Positions 50,030 through 61,300 of a stretch of 64,000 nucleotides of DNA are shown in pieces. Source of the DNA: Lumnitzera littorea (lineage: Eukaryota; Streptophyta; Magnoliopsida; Myrtales; Combretaceae); contig JAMXBB010000002.1 in assembly GCA_024138015.1 (NCBI GenBank), positions 13,988,118 through 14,052,117 of the forward strand. The letters are read 5' to 3'. Below the pieces are notes generated by a model that had not been told where the DNA came from, made no database searches, and was given only the letters and a program-made list of their open reading frames with translations. Every line of letters begins with the position of its first letter. Within the stretch, counting starts at the first letter, position 1. Both the position numbers and the translations under genes were made by a program.

Positions 50030-50530
50030 GTAAAATAGTTATTGGGTTGATGTTTCCGTGTTTATTCAATGGCAAGGCGCAACTATATTTAAATTCAATC
50101 GTTTTATCCCTGAAAAAGTAACGATTATTGATGGTTTTAAAAAGGGAGGAATAAAGGTGATTTCGATTACAGAACTCACTTATGATGAAAGCATATTCCT
50201 ATCTCAAGCTTTTGGAAATTAAAAGTTTGAGTGAAATACGTTAGAATAAATGGGTTATGTGAAATTATTTTTCCACTTGCTTGCTTTTTGTGATGCAATT
50301 ATTTTGTCAAGTTGCACGCACCGATGTTTAATAGGCTCCAAGAATCTATTTGATTGAACTCATGCTTTGATTCGTTACTCGTTCGTTGATTGGGTTCAAG
50401 CGCTTTATTCTCCTCAGCCGTGGCTTCAAATAAACCTTTTTGTTTTTTTTGTTCGACATAGGTTCACTGCATTCTAAAGTCTAACTTTTTAATATTTAGG
50501 AATTAGCTCGAAATTTGTGCTCTATAAAAC
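50030..50530. repeat. Dispersed repeat, copy 1
   Basis: It shares ordered blocks with 56180-57800. Examples are a 'gaaaaagtaacgatta' variant near 50110, 'aagggaggaataa' near 50140, TTTTGGAAATTAAAA near 50210, 'caagttgcac' near 50308, 'caagcgctttattctc' near 50398, and AATATTTAGGAATT near 50492. No coding domain or terminal repeats were identified. Confidence 0.55.
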
Positions 50531-52611
50531 TATAGGAGATAAAATATTCTATAATATCACATGCATCATCTGCAGTGTTGGCATGTCACATTATCATGTG
50601 TCGCTCAAGAAATTCATGTTAATTTCATCTCCTTGAAAACTACTTTTAGCTCGCTCAATAGGTCTTCTCTTTGAAGGTATAATGGTGCTGCCAAAAAATG
50701 TTGGTGCAAACATACAAAGTGTGATGGTCACTGTTGCGTACATTACATGCGACACATGGTTTGCGAGGACTGACATGGATGACACTTGAGGAACGATTAG
50801 AAGAGAATATAGTAGAAAAGAGAAGCGAGTATGCTCAAGAGGTTATAATACACTTGTGACAGGTGGAAAAAGTAAATAGCATCGTAACTTCACTATCAAT
50901 GATTAGAGGGAGTGTGCTCTTCACATACAATTGTTGGATTTTTTAAGGAAAGAATTCGAAGTACAACAACTCTACTGAAAATTCTTTATCTTTCAAATGA
51001 GGATGACTTTAGATACTTATAGAATTCAGCCATTCACTTTGTCCATCAGATCACGTTGATGACTAATTGCAGATATGAGTCCTTTATTAATAGATCCTCT
51101 TCTTGGTTCCTTTGGGATTTGGCTTCTTGAGAAAGATAGAGAGCAAATGGGTTGGTTTAATACTCTTTACCTCAAACCTATCATATGCTAAATTCTTTTT
51201 ACCATCTTGAAATATATGAACTTAACTCTTTAGGGCATATCACCTTAGCTTAAAGGTCCAAAAAACCAAGACTTAATTATTATTGGACTGAAGGTTCAAA
51301 ATTGAATTTAACCCTTTAAAGAAATAAGGAAAAAAGCCCACTTATGGATTTGGGTTGGAAAAATAGTAGCAAAACAAAGCATTTATATTTATATTTAATT
51401 TAATAGAGATGAGTAAATTATCAATAGACAATTGACATTATCTAAGTGAAAAGTAAATACATAGATATTTATGTCAAGTATTGCAATTGCTGTTGTTAGA
51501 GTTTTATATGAATATGGGGCCCTTTACAAAAAATATTATGAAAAAGGATTCTTGGTGGAAGATATTCAAGATATGATATGGTGAAGGTGTATACAAATTC
51601 ATGTGCCTTCAATATAAAAAATTGGAAGATATGTGGAGTAAAGAAGGCACATGCATAAATCACTTGCAAAAAATAACACACAACAAACTTAAACCTAAAA
51701 TAAATTATTCCCTACAAAATACTGACACAGTCAAAACATAGTCAAACTCCCCCTTTCAATAGATCAACTCCACCCACCAAAAAACACCAAAACAAGATTC
51801 AACACACATGATAATACTCCACTTTGCAATAGAGATTAAGAATTTACGTAAAAGTTAGGAATTTTACAATACATTATATGATGGAAAGCTTGCAATACAT
51901 ATTAACATTCAATAAAAGCTTAACATATGTTTTTTCAAGTGTATATTATATGTACACAACATTTCTTTGTTTTGATTTGTACTAACAATTAAAAAAAATG
52001 ACATCTCTATTTAATTGCTCTCATAGCGTTGAAAGGCGTTAGCGGCTGATGATAATACGGAATGCCTTTGGTGCATTAGAGACTCTAAAGGCTCTGCAGG
52101 TGCATCAAGAGGATATTGAGGTGTTTTTTTTTTTTTTTTTTTAATAGTTGTGTGGTTTGCTATGTTTCACAAGTGGTTGTTTTGTTTAGGATCTTTGACT
52201 CGTAATTTATACTTCGTATTTATAGGCACGATAGGTGAGTTATTTGTGGAAGGTGGATTGTATTCCTAAGATCTTCTCTTTGATTTTAGATCTTAAGCCA
52301 ATCACACGCCAGCCATAGACTTTCCTTATTTGGTCTAAATGTTCTTACTTAATCTTTTGAACTTGCGAGCTAGACTTGTATGTTGTAAGCTTGAGGCCCT
52401 CGACTCTACGAAGTTAGATGAATATAAGACCTTAAGAGATACCTTTTGAGGAGGTTAGTTGGGTTCTTGGAAGCTCAATTTAGGTATTAGCAAGGCCGTC
52501 CTTGATGCTAACAGCTTAGCTTAGATATGATGAGGTAACCTAGCTTTGAGCCTGGCTTGGGCTCTAAAGAGATCAATAAAGAGCTCGCCCTAAGCTCTAA
52601 AGAGATAAGTA

Positions 52612-52686
52612 TAGGCTATATGGACTTAGTCTATGCTTTAAGGAAAGTTTAGGCTATGTGGACTTAGTCTATACTCTAAGGAGGTT
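52612..52686. repeat. Two-copy 38-bp tandem repeat
   Basis: TAGGCTATATGGACTTAGTC and its near copy TAGGCTATGTGGACTTAGTC begin at 52612 and 52650. A looser 'gctctaaagagat' repeat lies just upstream (near 52560 and 52595). Confidence 0.7.
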
Positions 52687-53039
52687 GGTTTAGACTTAAA
52701 GATCCACATTTAAAATAGTTTATTAATAAAAGGGTTGAAGTAACTCATCACCATTAATCTCAATAATGGGCAAAGATTTATTAATTGTCAAATTAGAATC
52801 GAGGTGACTTGAGAATGAGAAGGTAAGAGTCAAGAGGATCAAATCAGCTTAAAGTGCGGTCAATAAAAGATATTATGTTATAGTTCATATTTATCTATAA
52901 GGTAATAAAGTTATCCATATTCTTAAAATTAGAAAATTAAGAGCTTTTACTAATGTTGTTAAGCTCGGACTAGGACCTTGTTATGGGAATGAGGAGTTAA
53001 GATGGAAATGGTCATATTGCAGTTGAATCGAGATCAAAA

Positions 53040-53560
53040 TTTATTTTCTTAACAAATTGGTACATCATCTAGAGAAAATAAAAGAAAATAGTATATTTTG
53101 GCCGAAAAACACCTTATCAAGCCCTATAGAAATGAGGTTGGATCGATTGAGTTAATAAGATCCAATTGGAATCACTATCGATAAAAGCTAAAGAGGTGAT
53201 TTGAACTAATTTTATAGCTAGGGTCAAGTTAAATTGGATTAGAGCAAGTGGGTCAACTTAAGTTTATCAACACTATTTTTTTACATTTTACAATTTTGTT
53301 TTTCTTAGATTTACATATATATTTTCTTAATAAATTGGCATACTTTCTTAAATAAAATAATATATTTCATCTTGAAAAACTTAGTTGATAACTATAGTCA
53401 TTGGGTTAGAACGGCTAGGTAGAACAAGCTAAGGCCACTATTAATGACAGTCAAAGAGGTGATCAAGACTAGTTTCATGGATGGATTTGATTGAATCAAG
53501 TTGAATCAAACGAGTCAACTTGGTTTGACAACTAAGATTTACCTTTATTTTCTTCACTAT
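53040..53560. repeat. Two-copy divergent tandem repeat, about 280-bp period
   Basis: Copy 1 (about 53040-53290) and copy 2 (about 53318-53560) share 'ttttcttaa.aaattgg', 'aaagaggtgat', 'ttgaatcaa/ttaaattgg' and 'gtcaactt.' blocks in order. Confidence 0.55.
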
Positions 53561-53934
53561 ACTTATGGATTTAACCAAATATATTTTTTAATATTCTTTG
53601 CTATATAATTTTATTTTTAAGTGCTCCAAAGGTAATTACTCTACTAATTAAGTTTCGCGACATGGCAATGATGGATAGGAAACTTAGGTTAACAAAAGTT
53701 CTAGTTTGTAAAGGCCTGAAAGTATTGAGATCTCGAATAAAAGTATTAAAATATCAATGACTTAAATAGAAAATTAGATAAATCTTAAGAACTAAAAGTC
53801 CTTTATTTTTTTTTTATTTTCTTCTTTCTATTCCTTGTTTTATAAATTTTTAATTTTTTTTTTACTTTTTATTGACTTAAATATATTTAGTAATATTCTA
53901 ATTGTTATGTACCTATATATTGACACATGTGTAA

Positions 53935-53939
53935 GACCC
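53935..53939. repeat. Target-site duplication ACATG, left copy
   Basis: ACATG precedes TGTAAGACCC and is repeated at 56091-56095. Confidence 0.85.
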
Positions 53940-56090
53940 ATAATTAGTTATTCGGAGTTTGGTTCATAGAATTTAGAGCAATCGAACAACTTGTCCGATT
54001 TAGCTCAAATTTTATAACAAGGCTAGAATTATTAGTAAAAGTGATTCCATAAGTTCGAATTTAAGAAAATAAGTAATAAAATAAAAGAATATAAAATTTT
54101 TAAATTTTAAGTATATTACTCGTTATTTATCGAAAATATGTAAAATACATTCTGATAATTAACGAATAATTAGAGATAAATTATATGTGCATTAAAAATT
54201 ATAAAATAACTTAAATAATATTTAGGAGTATTTATTTATACCATGTATGAATTTATATGTAAGTAGAAATATGCGTAATTACTTAAAATACGTGAAATAT
54301 GTTAAAATAAAGTTAATTAATTAAAGAAAATATATAAATAATTAAGAAAAAATTAAGAAAATTCAGAAAAAATGTGGAAATGTCTAGAAAAGGGGCATGG
54401 CATGCTGAGAAGGAAGAAATAAAATCAACTAATTAGATTAAAACAACAAAAAAGGCAATTTGAAAGAGGATAAGGCTAATGTCACCTTAATTTAATGCAT
54501 CAAAATTGCTTTATGCCTTTGTAAATAGTCAAAAAACTTCAGAAGCTCATTTTGGATGTTTGGAATCAAGAAAATGAGAGAGAGGTGAAATTGAGAGGAA
54601 ATTAGGGTTTTTACAAAAAATTACAAAAAACTGTGCAATTGGGGCTTTTAAGGAGAAACCAGACTTGACGAGCAGCTGTGAGTGGACGGCTGCCACCACT
54701 ACACGATGGTGGCAGCGCTTAGATGGGCTGACATACCCATGGCCATCGACAGTGGCCGGAGCTATTAGTTCCAGTAAATTCCGATTTCTACTCGATTTTT
54801 CTTAAATTATTAAAAAATATCAAAATTAGTTAGAAAATTATGAAATTTATTATTCTATAATATTTTTGTATTTAGTTTTTAGGAAAAATATTATTTTGAT
54901 GAAAATATGTCCTATGATATATGGTTCTTAAGAAATCATGCAAAACCGAGTATGTTTCAGTTTAAAAATAAATGACCTTATGAGTGTAATTTTGAGTCCA
55001 AAATTTTTGTGTAGACTATTTAGGGGTTATAGAATAGTGCTATAAAGTTCTTTTTCAAAAATTAATTTTCAAAATTTTTAGATAATTTTTAAGCCTTAAA
55101 ATAATGCATAAAATGGACAATTTAAGTTAATTAAGTAATTAAATGAATAATTATTGATTTGATGCACAATTATATGTTTTAGGATGTTGAAATCTGATGG
55201 AGTATACTATTTGTAGCATTTGGAGTATTAGATGTAATTATTAGGATAATATGTAGTAAACATATAATAGGTAAAAATGATAAATTTTAAGTTAATTTGG
55301 TAATTTAGGGTAATTAGGTTTAAAATTTGATTTGGGATGAATTTAAATATTTGGAATGTTATTTGATGTTAGGAAATGATATTTGAAGCAATAGGATTAT
55401 TAGATGTGTACATTATGTACACATTAGATGATAATGCGTAATATGTAAGTATGAGAAATTAATAATTAGAAAAATATTGATTAGAATTGATATTATGATA
55501 ATAATAGGAATATATAATAAATCTGATAAGAAAGTTGAGTTAGGATAATTATATGAAAATTATAAGATTTTATCAACTCGGACAACCATGCATTGCACCT
55601 GATAATTTGATTAATAATCTTGTTTATATTTATTGTATGGTTTAAGCCTTTTCCCCAACTTATTGAGTTATGGTTACTCACATCCTTATAGACGTTTGTT
55701 ACAAGTGCTAACTAGGAAGTGGATCACATTTATATTAAAGCTAATAACTGTAGGATTCTGAGGAGTAGGGATTTAAACTGAAGATCAAGTATACTCTTTA
55801 GCTAGACTTATTTTAAAGCTTTTAGCATTAATTTATAAATTACTCGAGTGAATTGTGATTAGCTTGCTAAATCTTGTAAAAATACTTAGGTTATTTCAAT
55901 AGAAGTATGAATCTTTCTTAAGTTTATAAGTAAATAATATATTTAATTTATGAACTGTTTACTTTAAAACGAGTTAATCATGGACGCCTTATATAAATCA
56001 GGTGTAAGATGATGGTAATATGGTTAGCTTTTATCTTAGAATGGTTTATACAGCGAAACTGTTACGACTCTGCCACTTCGGAGCGTGACA
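53940..56090 (-). mobile_element. Solo LTR, 2151 bp, opposite-strand relative of 27560-30516
   Basis: Read on the minus strand it begins TGTCACGCTCCGAAG and ends GGGTCTTACA, with perfect ACATG duplications on both sides. It shares with 27560-30516 the AGAGTCGTAACAG block, the 'cttaca/cttaga-cctgattta' block, the 'cgtctata.ggatgtgag' block, the GC-rich hairpin island and the terminal CTTACA. It is about 800 bp shorter, partly because it lacks material matching about 27990-28440. No internal coding region is present. Confidence 0.85.
54689..54716. other. GC-rich hairpin in the minus-strand solo LTR
   Basis: GCTGCCACCA (54689-54698) and TGGTGGCAGC (54707-54716) form a perfect 10-bp stem around an 8-base loop, at the place matching the hairpin in 27560-30516. 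Confidence 0.6.
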
Positions 56091-56095
56091 ACATG
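56091..56095. repeat. Target-site duplication ACATG, right copy
   Basis: ACATG follows GCGTGACA at 56090 and matches 53935-53939. Confidence 0.85.
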
Positions 56096-56179
56096 TACCT
56101 AATTAAAATTAATAGATAACTATAAAATGGAGGTTATGTGACTGTGTTTATTTAATAAGAAAATACGAGTCATTTATTT

Positions 56180-57800
56180 GTAAAAGTTTGAAAATACATG
56201 TGTTATATTTGTGTAATTTTTTCTTATAATTTCAATTATTTTATACTTGAAAAATTAATGATTATTGGTGCTTTAGAAAAGGGAGGAATATGTCAAAAAG
56301 GCAAATACAAATCATTTATTTCTAAGAGTTTAAAAACATAAGTTACGGGAGAAAATACAAATAAACGTCCTAAACTTTGATTAAGTGTAGATTAGCTTCT
56401 TAAACTTTTAAAGTGTACTTTAAGATTCTCTAAATTTTGATAAATTAACAAACAACCTTCGTAGGTTGAAAATAATCCTATTAAACTTTAATTTTGGTAT
56501 ACAAATGTCCTTTAAACTTATCAAAATATACTTTAAGATTCTAAAAATTTTTACAATATTGTGACTTTTTTAAATTAAAAAAGGAAATACCTTTTATATT
56601 GTTAATTTATTAAAATTTAAGGGTTTTTAAAGTACACTTTCAAAATTCATGAATCAATTTATATACAAATTAAAGTTTAGGAGGTTATTTGTAATTTCTC
56701 CTAAGTTATATTTATGTAATTTTCCTTTTTAGTGTCAATTATTTTTTCTTCGAAAAAACTAATGATGATTGAACGCATAATCGTTCCTAAAGTTTTTGGA
56801 AATTGAAAATTTTAAAGAGAATGATATAATAAATAGGACTTTCCCTTTAGAGTAAGATATAATTTTACTTTTCAATATTTATTTGCTTTTCTACTAAGTT
56901 ATCAGTATTTTATGCTTCTATTTGAGTCATTAATATTTTCAAAACTTTACAAAATTATAAATTCTATTAAATTTATTAAATTTTCCATTCATCTATAATA
57001 CATGTCAACTTGAAATCAGTATACAATAATTAATTCAATCAAATAATAATATAAAATATTTTAACTACATAATATGATAAAAAGTAACATTAAATACATT
57101 TAACTATACGATGCAATGAATATAATAAAAAAATGCAAAATAGATAATTAAAAGTAAGTAATTCAAAAAGATTATGCAACCCCTAGTCACCTTGACCGAC
57201 TATCCTAAGGCTAATTCAAAGTTATATAGCTTAAGATGGATGAAAAATTTAGTGGATATATAAAACTTTTATTTTTATAAAATTTTTAAAATATTAAAAA
57301 TTTAAATAAAATAAAAAAAAGTGAGTAATCACTTAGATAAAAACTTAGGTAAATTTTAAGCATAAAAAGAGCGCTTTGCTCTTCTTTTTATGATGCAACT
57401 AATCTTATCAAGTTGCACAATCCTATGTTTTAAACACGCTCAATGGGTCCATTGATTGACCTCTTGCTCATACTTTTATTTGCTTGGTAGTTGGCCTTTG
57501 CTCAAGCACTTTATTCTCTCTCTCTCTCTCCAGCGTTGTGGCTTCAGATAAATATCTTTTTAGGTGGACATGGATATGGTTTATTATGATCCACTAGGGC
57601 TTGTGTATTGCGATTGAATGAGTATATAATAGATATAGTATGTAAATCCATATCTACTCTATCTTATTGTTATTCATTTATCAAATTTTAAAATTGAGAT
57701 CTAATCTATAATATTTAGGAATTGCATTAAAACCTACTATTTGCGAAAGCTATATTATATATAATACCTTATAAAAACTATGAATTTTCCTCAAATATTA
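56180..57800. repeat. Dispersed repeat, copy 2 (longer)
   Basis: Partner of 50030-50530. Matching blocks occur near 56250, 56270, 56795, 57405, 57500 and 57715 in the same order, with extra AT-rich sequence between them. A CT microsatellite lies near 57511-57530. No gene is visible. Confidence 0.5.
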
Positions 57801-57935
57801 TAGAGGGGGTACTGTTATGAAATTTTTTTCCCCGAAAAAGTTGATGGTAAACAAAACGGGAGTATCAAAAGGACAAAATTTCCTCCGGTTGTTTCACTTT
57901 CATTACACTACCATTCCATCCACTGATGCAAATTG

Positions 57936-57939
57936 CAAG
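57936..57939. repeat. Target-site duplication CAAG, left copy
   Basis: CAAG precedes TGTTACGG and also follows GTGACA at 63427-63430. It is four bases rather than five; the fifth base does not match. Confidence 0.6.
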
Positions 57940-58356
57940 TGTTACGGACCTCTCGAAGTGGGCTATTCTTAGGTGATTCCTAAGGCCCAAAGACGAAAGC
58001 CCAAGCCCACTAAAAGCTTCTAGATGATGAAATATTCTAGAAGGTTCTAGAGAAGACCAGAATATTGTATAGTAGTTGGTGAAGGTAGGTGAATGTAATT
58101 GTTGGGAATCAATTGTAACCATTAGATCGAATTGATCTTGACCATTAGATTGTAAAGGCTTTCTGTATATATAGGGGTATTCCCCTCAGATGTAACACAC
58201 AAGTTATTTGAGTGAATACAGTATACTATCAGAGTTTCTCTCTCTACTTTCTCTCTCTAACATTGTGAGTGTGTTACAGGCTGACTTAGCCTTTCTTAGT
58301 GAGGTCAGGAACGCTAAGTGCTGCACGGGGTCGAGCGACGGAATCCGCCCGTGACA
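57940..58356 (+). repeat. 5' LTR of the chromovirus-like element
   Basis: 417 bp, TGTTACGG to GTGACA. It contains TGTATATATAGGGG near 58153-58166 as the likely TATA box, followed by a CT-rich stretch. Confidence 0.93.
58153..58163 (+). promoter_or_regulatory. Probable TATA box of the chromovirus-like element
   Basis: GTATATATAGG is unchanged in the 3' LTR near 63233, and pyrimidine-rich text typical of a transcription start region follows it. The role is inferred from the motif. Confidence 0.55.
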
Positions 58357-58358
58357 AG

Positions 58359-58370
58359 TGGTATCAGAGC
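58359..58370 (+). other. Primer binding site, initiator tRNA-Met type
   Basis: TGGTATCAGAGC lies two bases after the 5' LTR and is complementary to the 3' end of initiator tRNA-Met. Confidence 0.9.
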
Positions 58371-58397
58371 TTGAAAAAGGAATTGCTTGTGGAGAAG

Positions 58398-61300
58398 ATG
58401 TCATCTGGAGGAGACAACAATGCTTCAATGGTCGATGTGTTGGCTGACCATGAGGATCACCGTGTTACCAGGTAAAGGGCTAGGTCTCGGGACTTACTGA
58501 ACTCTCTCCTTAATAGGATGGATAAGGCAGAGTTGAGCATTGCTGAGGCCAAGGAACAATTTGATGAGTCTCAAGGCAGTCTTGAGGAAATGGAGGAAGA
58601 ACTCCGAGGAGAATTGCAGGGAGCACTAAATTGGGCTGTAGAAGAGCTTAGGCAGCATGGAAATGTTATTGGAGAGAAGGGTGATGCTCTTCAAGAGTTA
58701 CGGCCTTAGAAACTAAGGAAGAAGCCTATGAAGCTAAGATTGATGCAGTGGTAGTGACCATGCGTCAAGAGATTGAAGATCTCAAGACGCAATTGGCGGC
58801 TTGTCGAATCACTGTTGCAAATGGAATGACCCTCTAGACTGGCCATAGGGTTGATATCCCAAAACCAGAGCACTTTAGCGGGATACGGTCTGCTCGAGAA
58901 GTAGATAACTTCTTATGGGGAGTGGAACAATACTTCAATGCTGTGGGAATCTTAGATGATGCTGGAAAGGTACGTACTGCTGCCATGTATCTGAAAGACT
59001 TAGCCATGGTATGGTGGCGCAGGAGGGCTGCTGATATCATCACCTGGGATAGCTTTGTACAAAAGTTGAAGGGTCAATTCTCCCCCCAAAATGCTACTAA
59101 GGAAGCAAAGGTGAAATTGCGTCACCTAACCCATAAGGGTGACATAAAGCAATATGTAAAGGAATTTTCAGAATTGATGTTAGAGATCCCAGACCTCAAC
59201 CAAGAAGATGCTTTGGTGATGTTTGTGGATGGCTTAAAGCCCTGGGCTAAATTAGAGCTGGAGCGAAGGGGAGTGGAAGACATTTCCAAGGCTATAGCAG
59301 TTGCTGAAGGCCTAATGGAATTTCAGAAGACTGATCCTAAGACCATAGGGGGAAGATGGAAAGGGGGAGTTGAAAGGGAGAAGAGTGGGAGTTCTTCTAA
59401 AGGAAAAACCAAAGCTGAAGAAAGAGATAACGATCGAGGAAGAACTCGTGAAGGGAGAGATGGGGAAAGATGGAAACCTTGTGAATTGAAATGTTATTTC
59501 TGTAATGGACCCCATTATGCTAGGGAGTGTCCGAAGAAAGAGAGATTGGCGGCATTAGTAGCAGGTGAAAGCTCAGATGATGGGTATGAGGCCCAGTTAG
59601 GGTCAGTTCGTCTACTCAGTGCTATGAAGTCTCAAGTTAATGAAAGAAAAGGATTGATGTATACCGAAGTATCAGTAGCAGGTAAGAAACTTAATGCCCT
59701 TGTAGATACAGGAGCATCTCATCTCTTTATTTCTGATATGGCAGCAAAGGAATTGGGGCTAAAAGTGGAGGAGACCAAAACATGGCTCAAAACAGTTAAC
59801 TCAAAAGAAGTTCCCACTATTGGAGTAGCCAGGGGGATAGAGCTCCGTATTGGGGGTTGGCAAGGAAAGGAGACAGTTGAAATAGTGCCAATGGATGATT
59901 TTAAGTTTGTGATCGGGATGGATTTCTTATATCGCATTGATGCACTTATCGTACCACGAGCTAACTGCATTTGTGTACTTGATCACAACTCGCAATGCGT
60001 GGTACCTGTAGTAAGAAAGGTAGGCCAAGCCACCAAATTTCTTTCAGCTATGCAATTGGAAAAGGGACTCAAGAAGAATGAAGTCACCTACTTGGCTACC
60101 TTAAAAGTTAGGGAAGAAACTAGTGGTCAAGGAAGTGTTCCACCTCAAGTGGGGGAAATATTGGGAGAATTTAAAGATATAATGCCACTAATGTTACCTA
60201 AGAAGTTACCACCAAGAAGGGAGGTAGACCATGTGATAGAATTGGAACCCAGAGCCAGGCCGCCCGCCGTCGTCCCATATAGGATGTCACCTCTAGAATT
60301 AGAAGAATTGAGGCGACAATTGAAGGAATTACTAGAAGCAGGTTTCATTAGGTCTTCAAAGGCACCTTTTGGAGCTCCCGTACTTTTTCAGAAGAAACAA
60401 GATGGATCACTCCGAATGTGTATTGATTATCGAGCCTTAAATAAGGTCACGATAAAGAATAAGTATCCCATTCCATTGGTATCAGATCTATTCGACAGGT
60501 TGGGAGAAGCTAGATACTTCTCCAAATTGGATTTACGCTCGGGATATCACCAAGTGAGGATTGCAGAAAGAGATGAACCCAAGACCACTTGTGTTATAAG
60601 GTACGGTGCTTTTGAATTCCTAGTCATGCCGTTTGGCCTTACCAATGCCCCGGCTACTTTCTGCACACTTATGAATCGTGTTTTAGCGCCCTTTCTTGAT
60701 CAATTTGTAGTAGCGTACTTAGATAACATTATGATTTATAGCAAGACATTGGAGGAACATATAGAGCACCTTCGCTCAGTATTCTTAGCTTTGAGGAGGA
60801 ATGATCTGTATGTGAAAATAGAGAAATGTGCCTTTGCACAAGAAGAGGTGACATTCCTTGGTCACATAGTGGGAAGAGGAAAGATTAGAATGGACGAAGG
60901 AAAGGTGCGGGTCATCTGGGATTGGAAGGAAACCACCAAACCTACTGAGCTGAGATCCTTCCTTGGCTTAGTAAATTACTACAGAAGATTCATTAAGGGC
61001 TATTCGAAGATAGCGAGCCCATTGACGGACTTACTAAAAAAGGATACCCCTTGGGTTTAGAGCACAGAGAGACAACAGGCACTCGAGACCTTGAAAATGG
61101 CAATCACGAAGGAGTCGGTCCTTCTCCTTCCAAACTTTAGCAAACCCTTTGAGGTATGTGCTGATGCTAGTGATTTTGCTATTGGAGAGGTTTTAATGCA
61201 GGAAGGACACACTGTAGCATTTGAGAGCCGAAAGTTAAACGACACAGAGAAGCGATATCTAGTGCATGAAAAAGAGATGACGGCGATAGTACATTGTCTT

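Larger units (their letters stand above)
50531..53939. other. Intergenic, no gene seen
   Basis: AT-rich with chance frames only. It contains a T-run near 52125-52142 and the short tandem duplications listed separately. Nothing resembling a gene or RNA gene was found. Confidence 0.5.
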
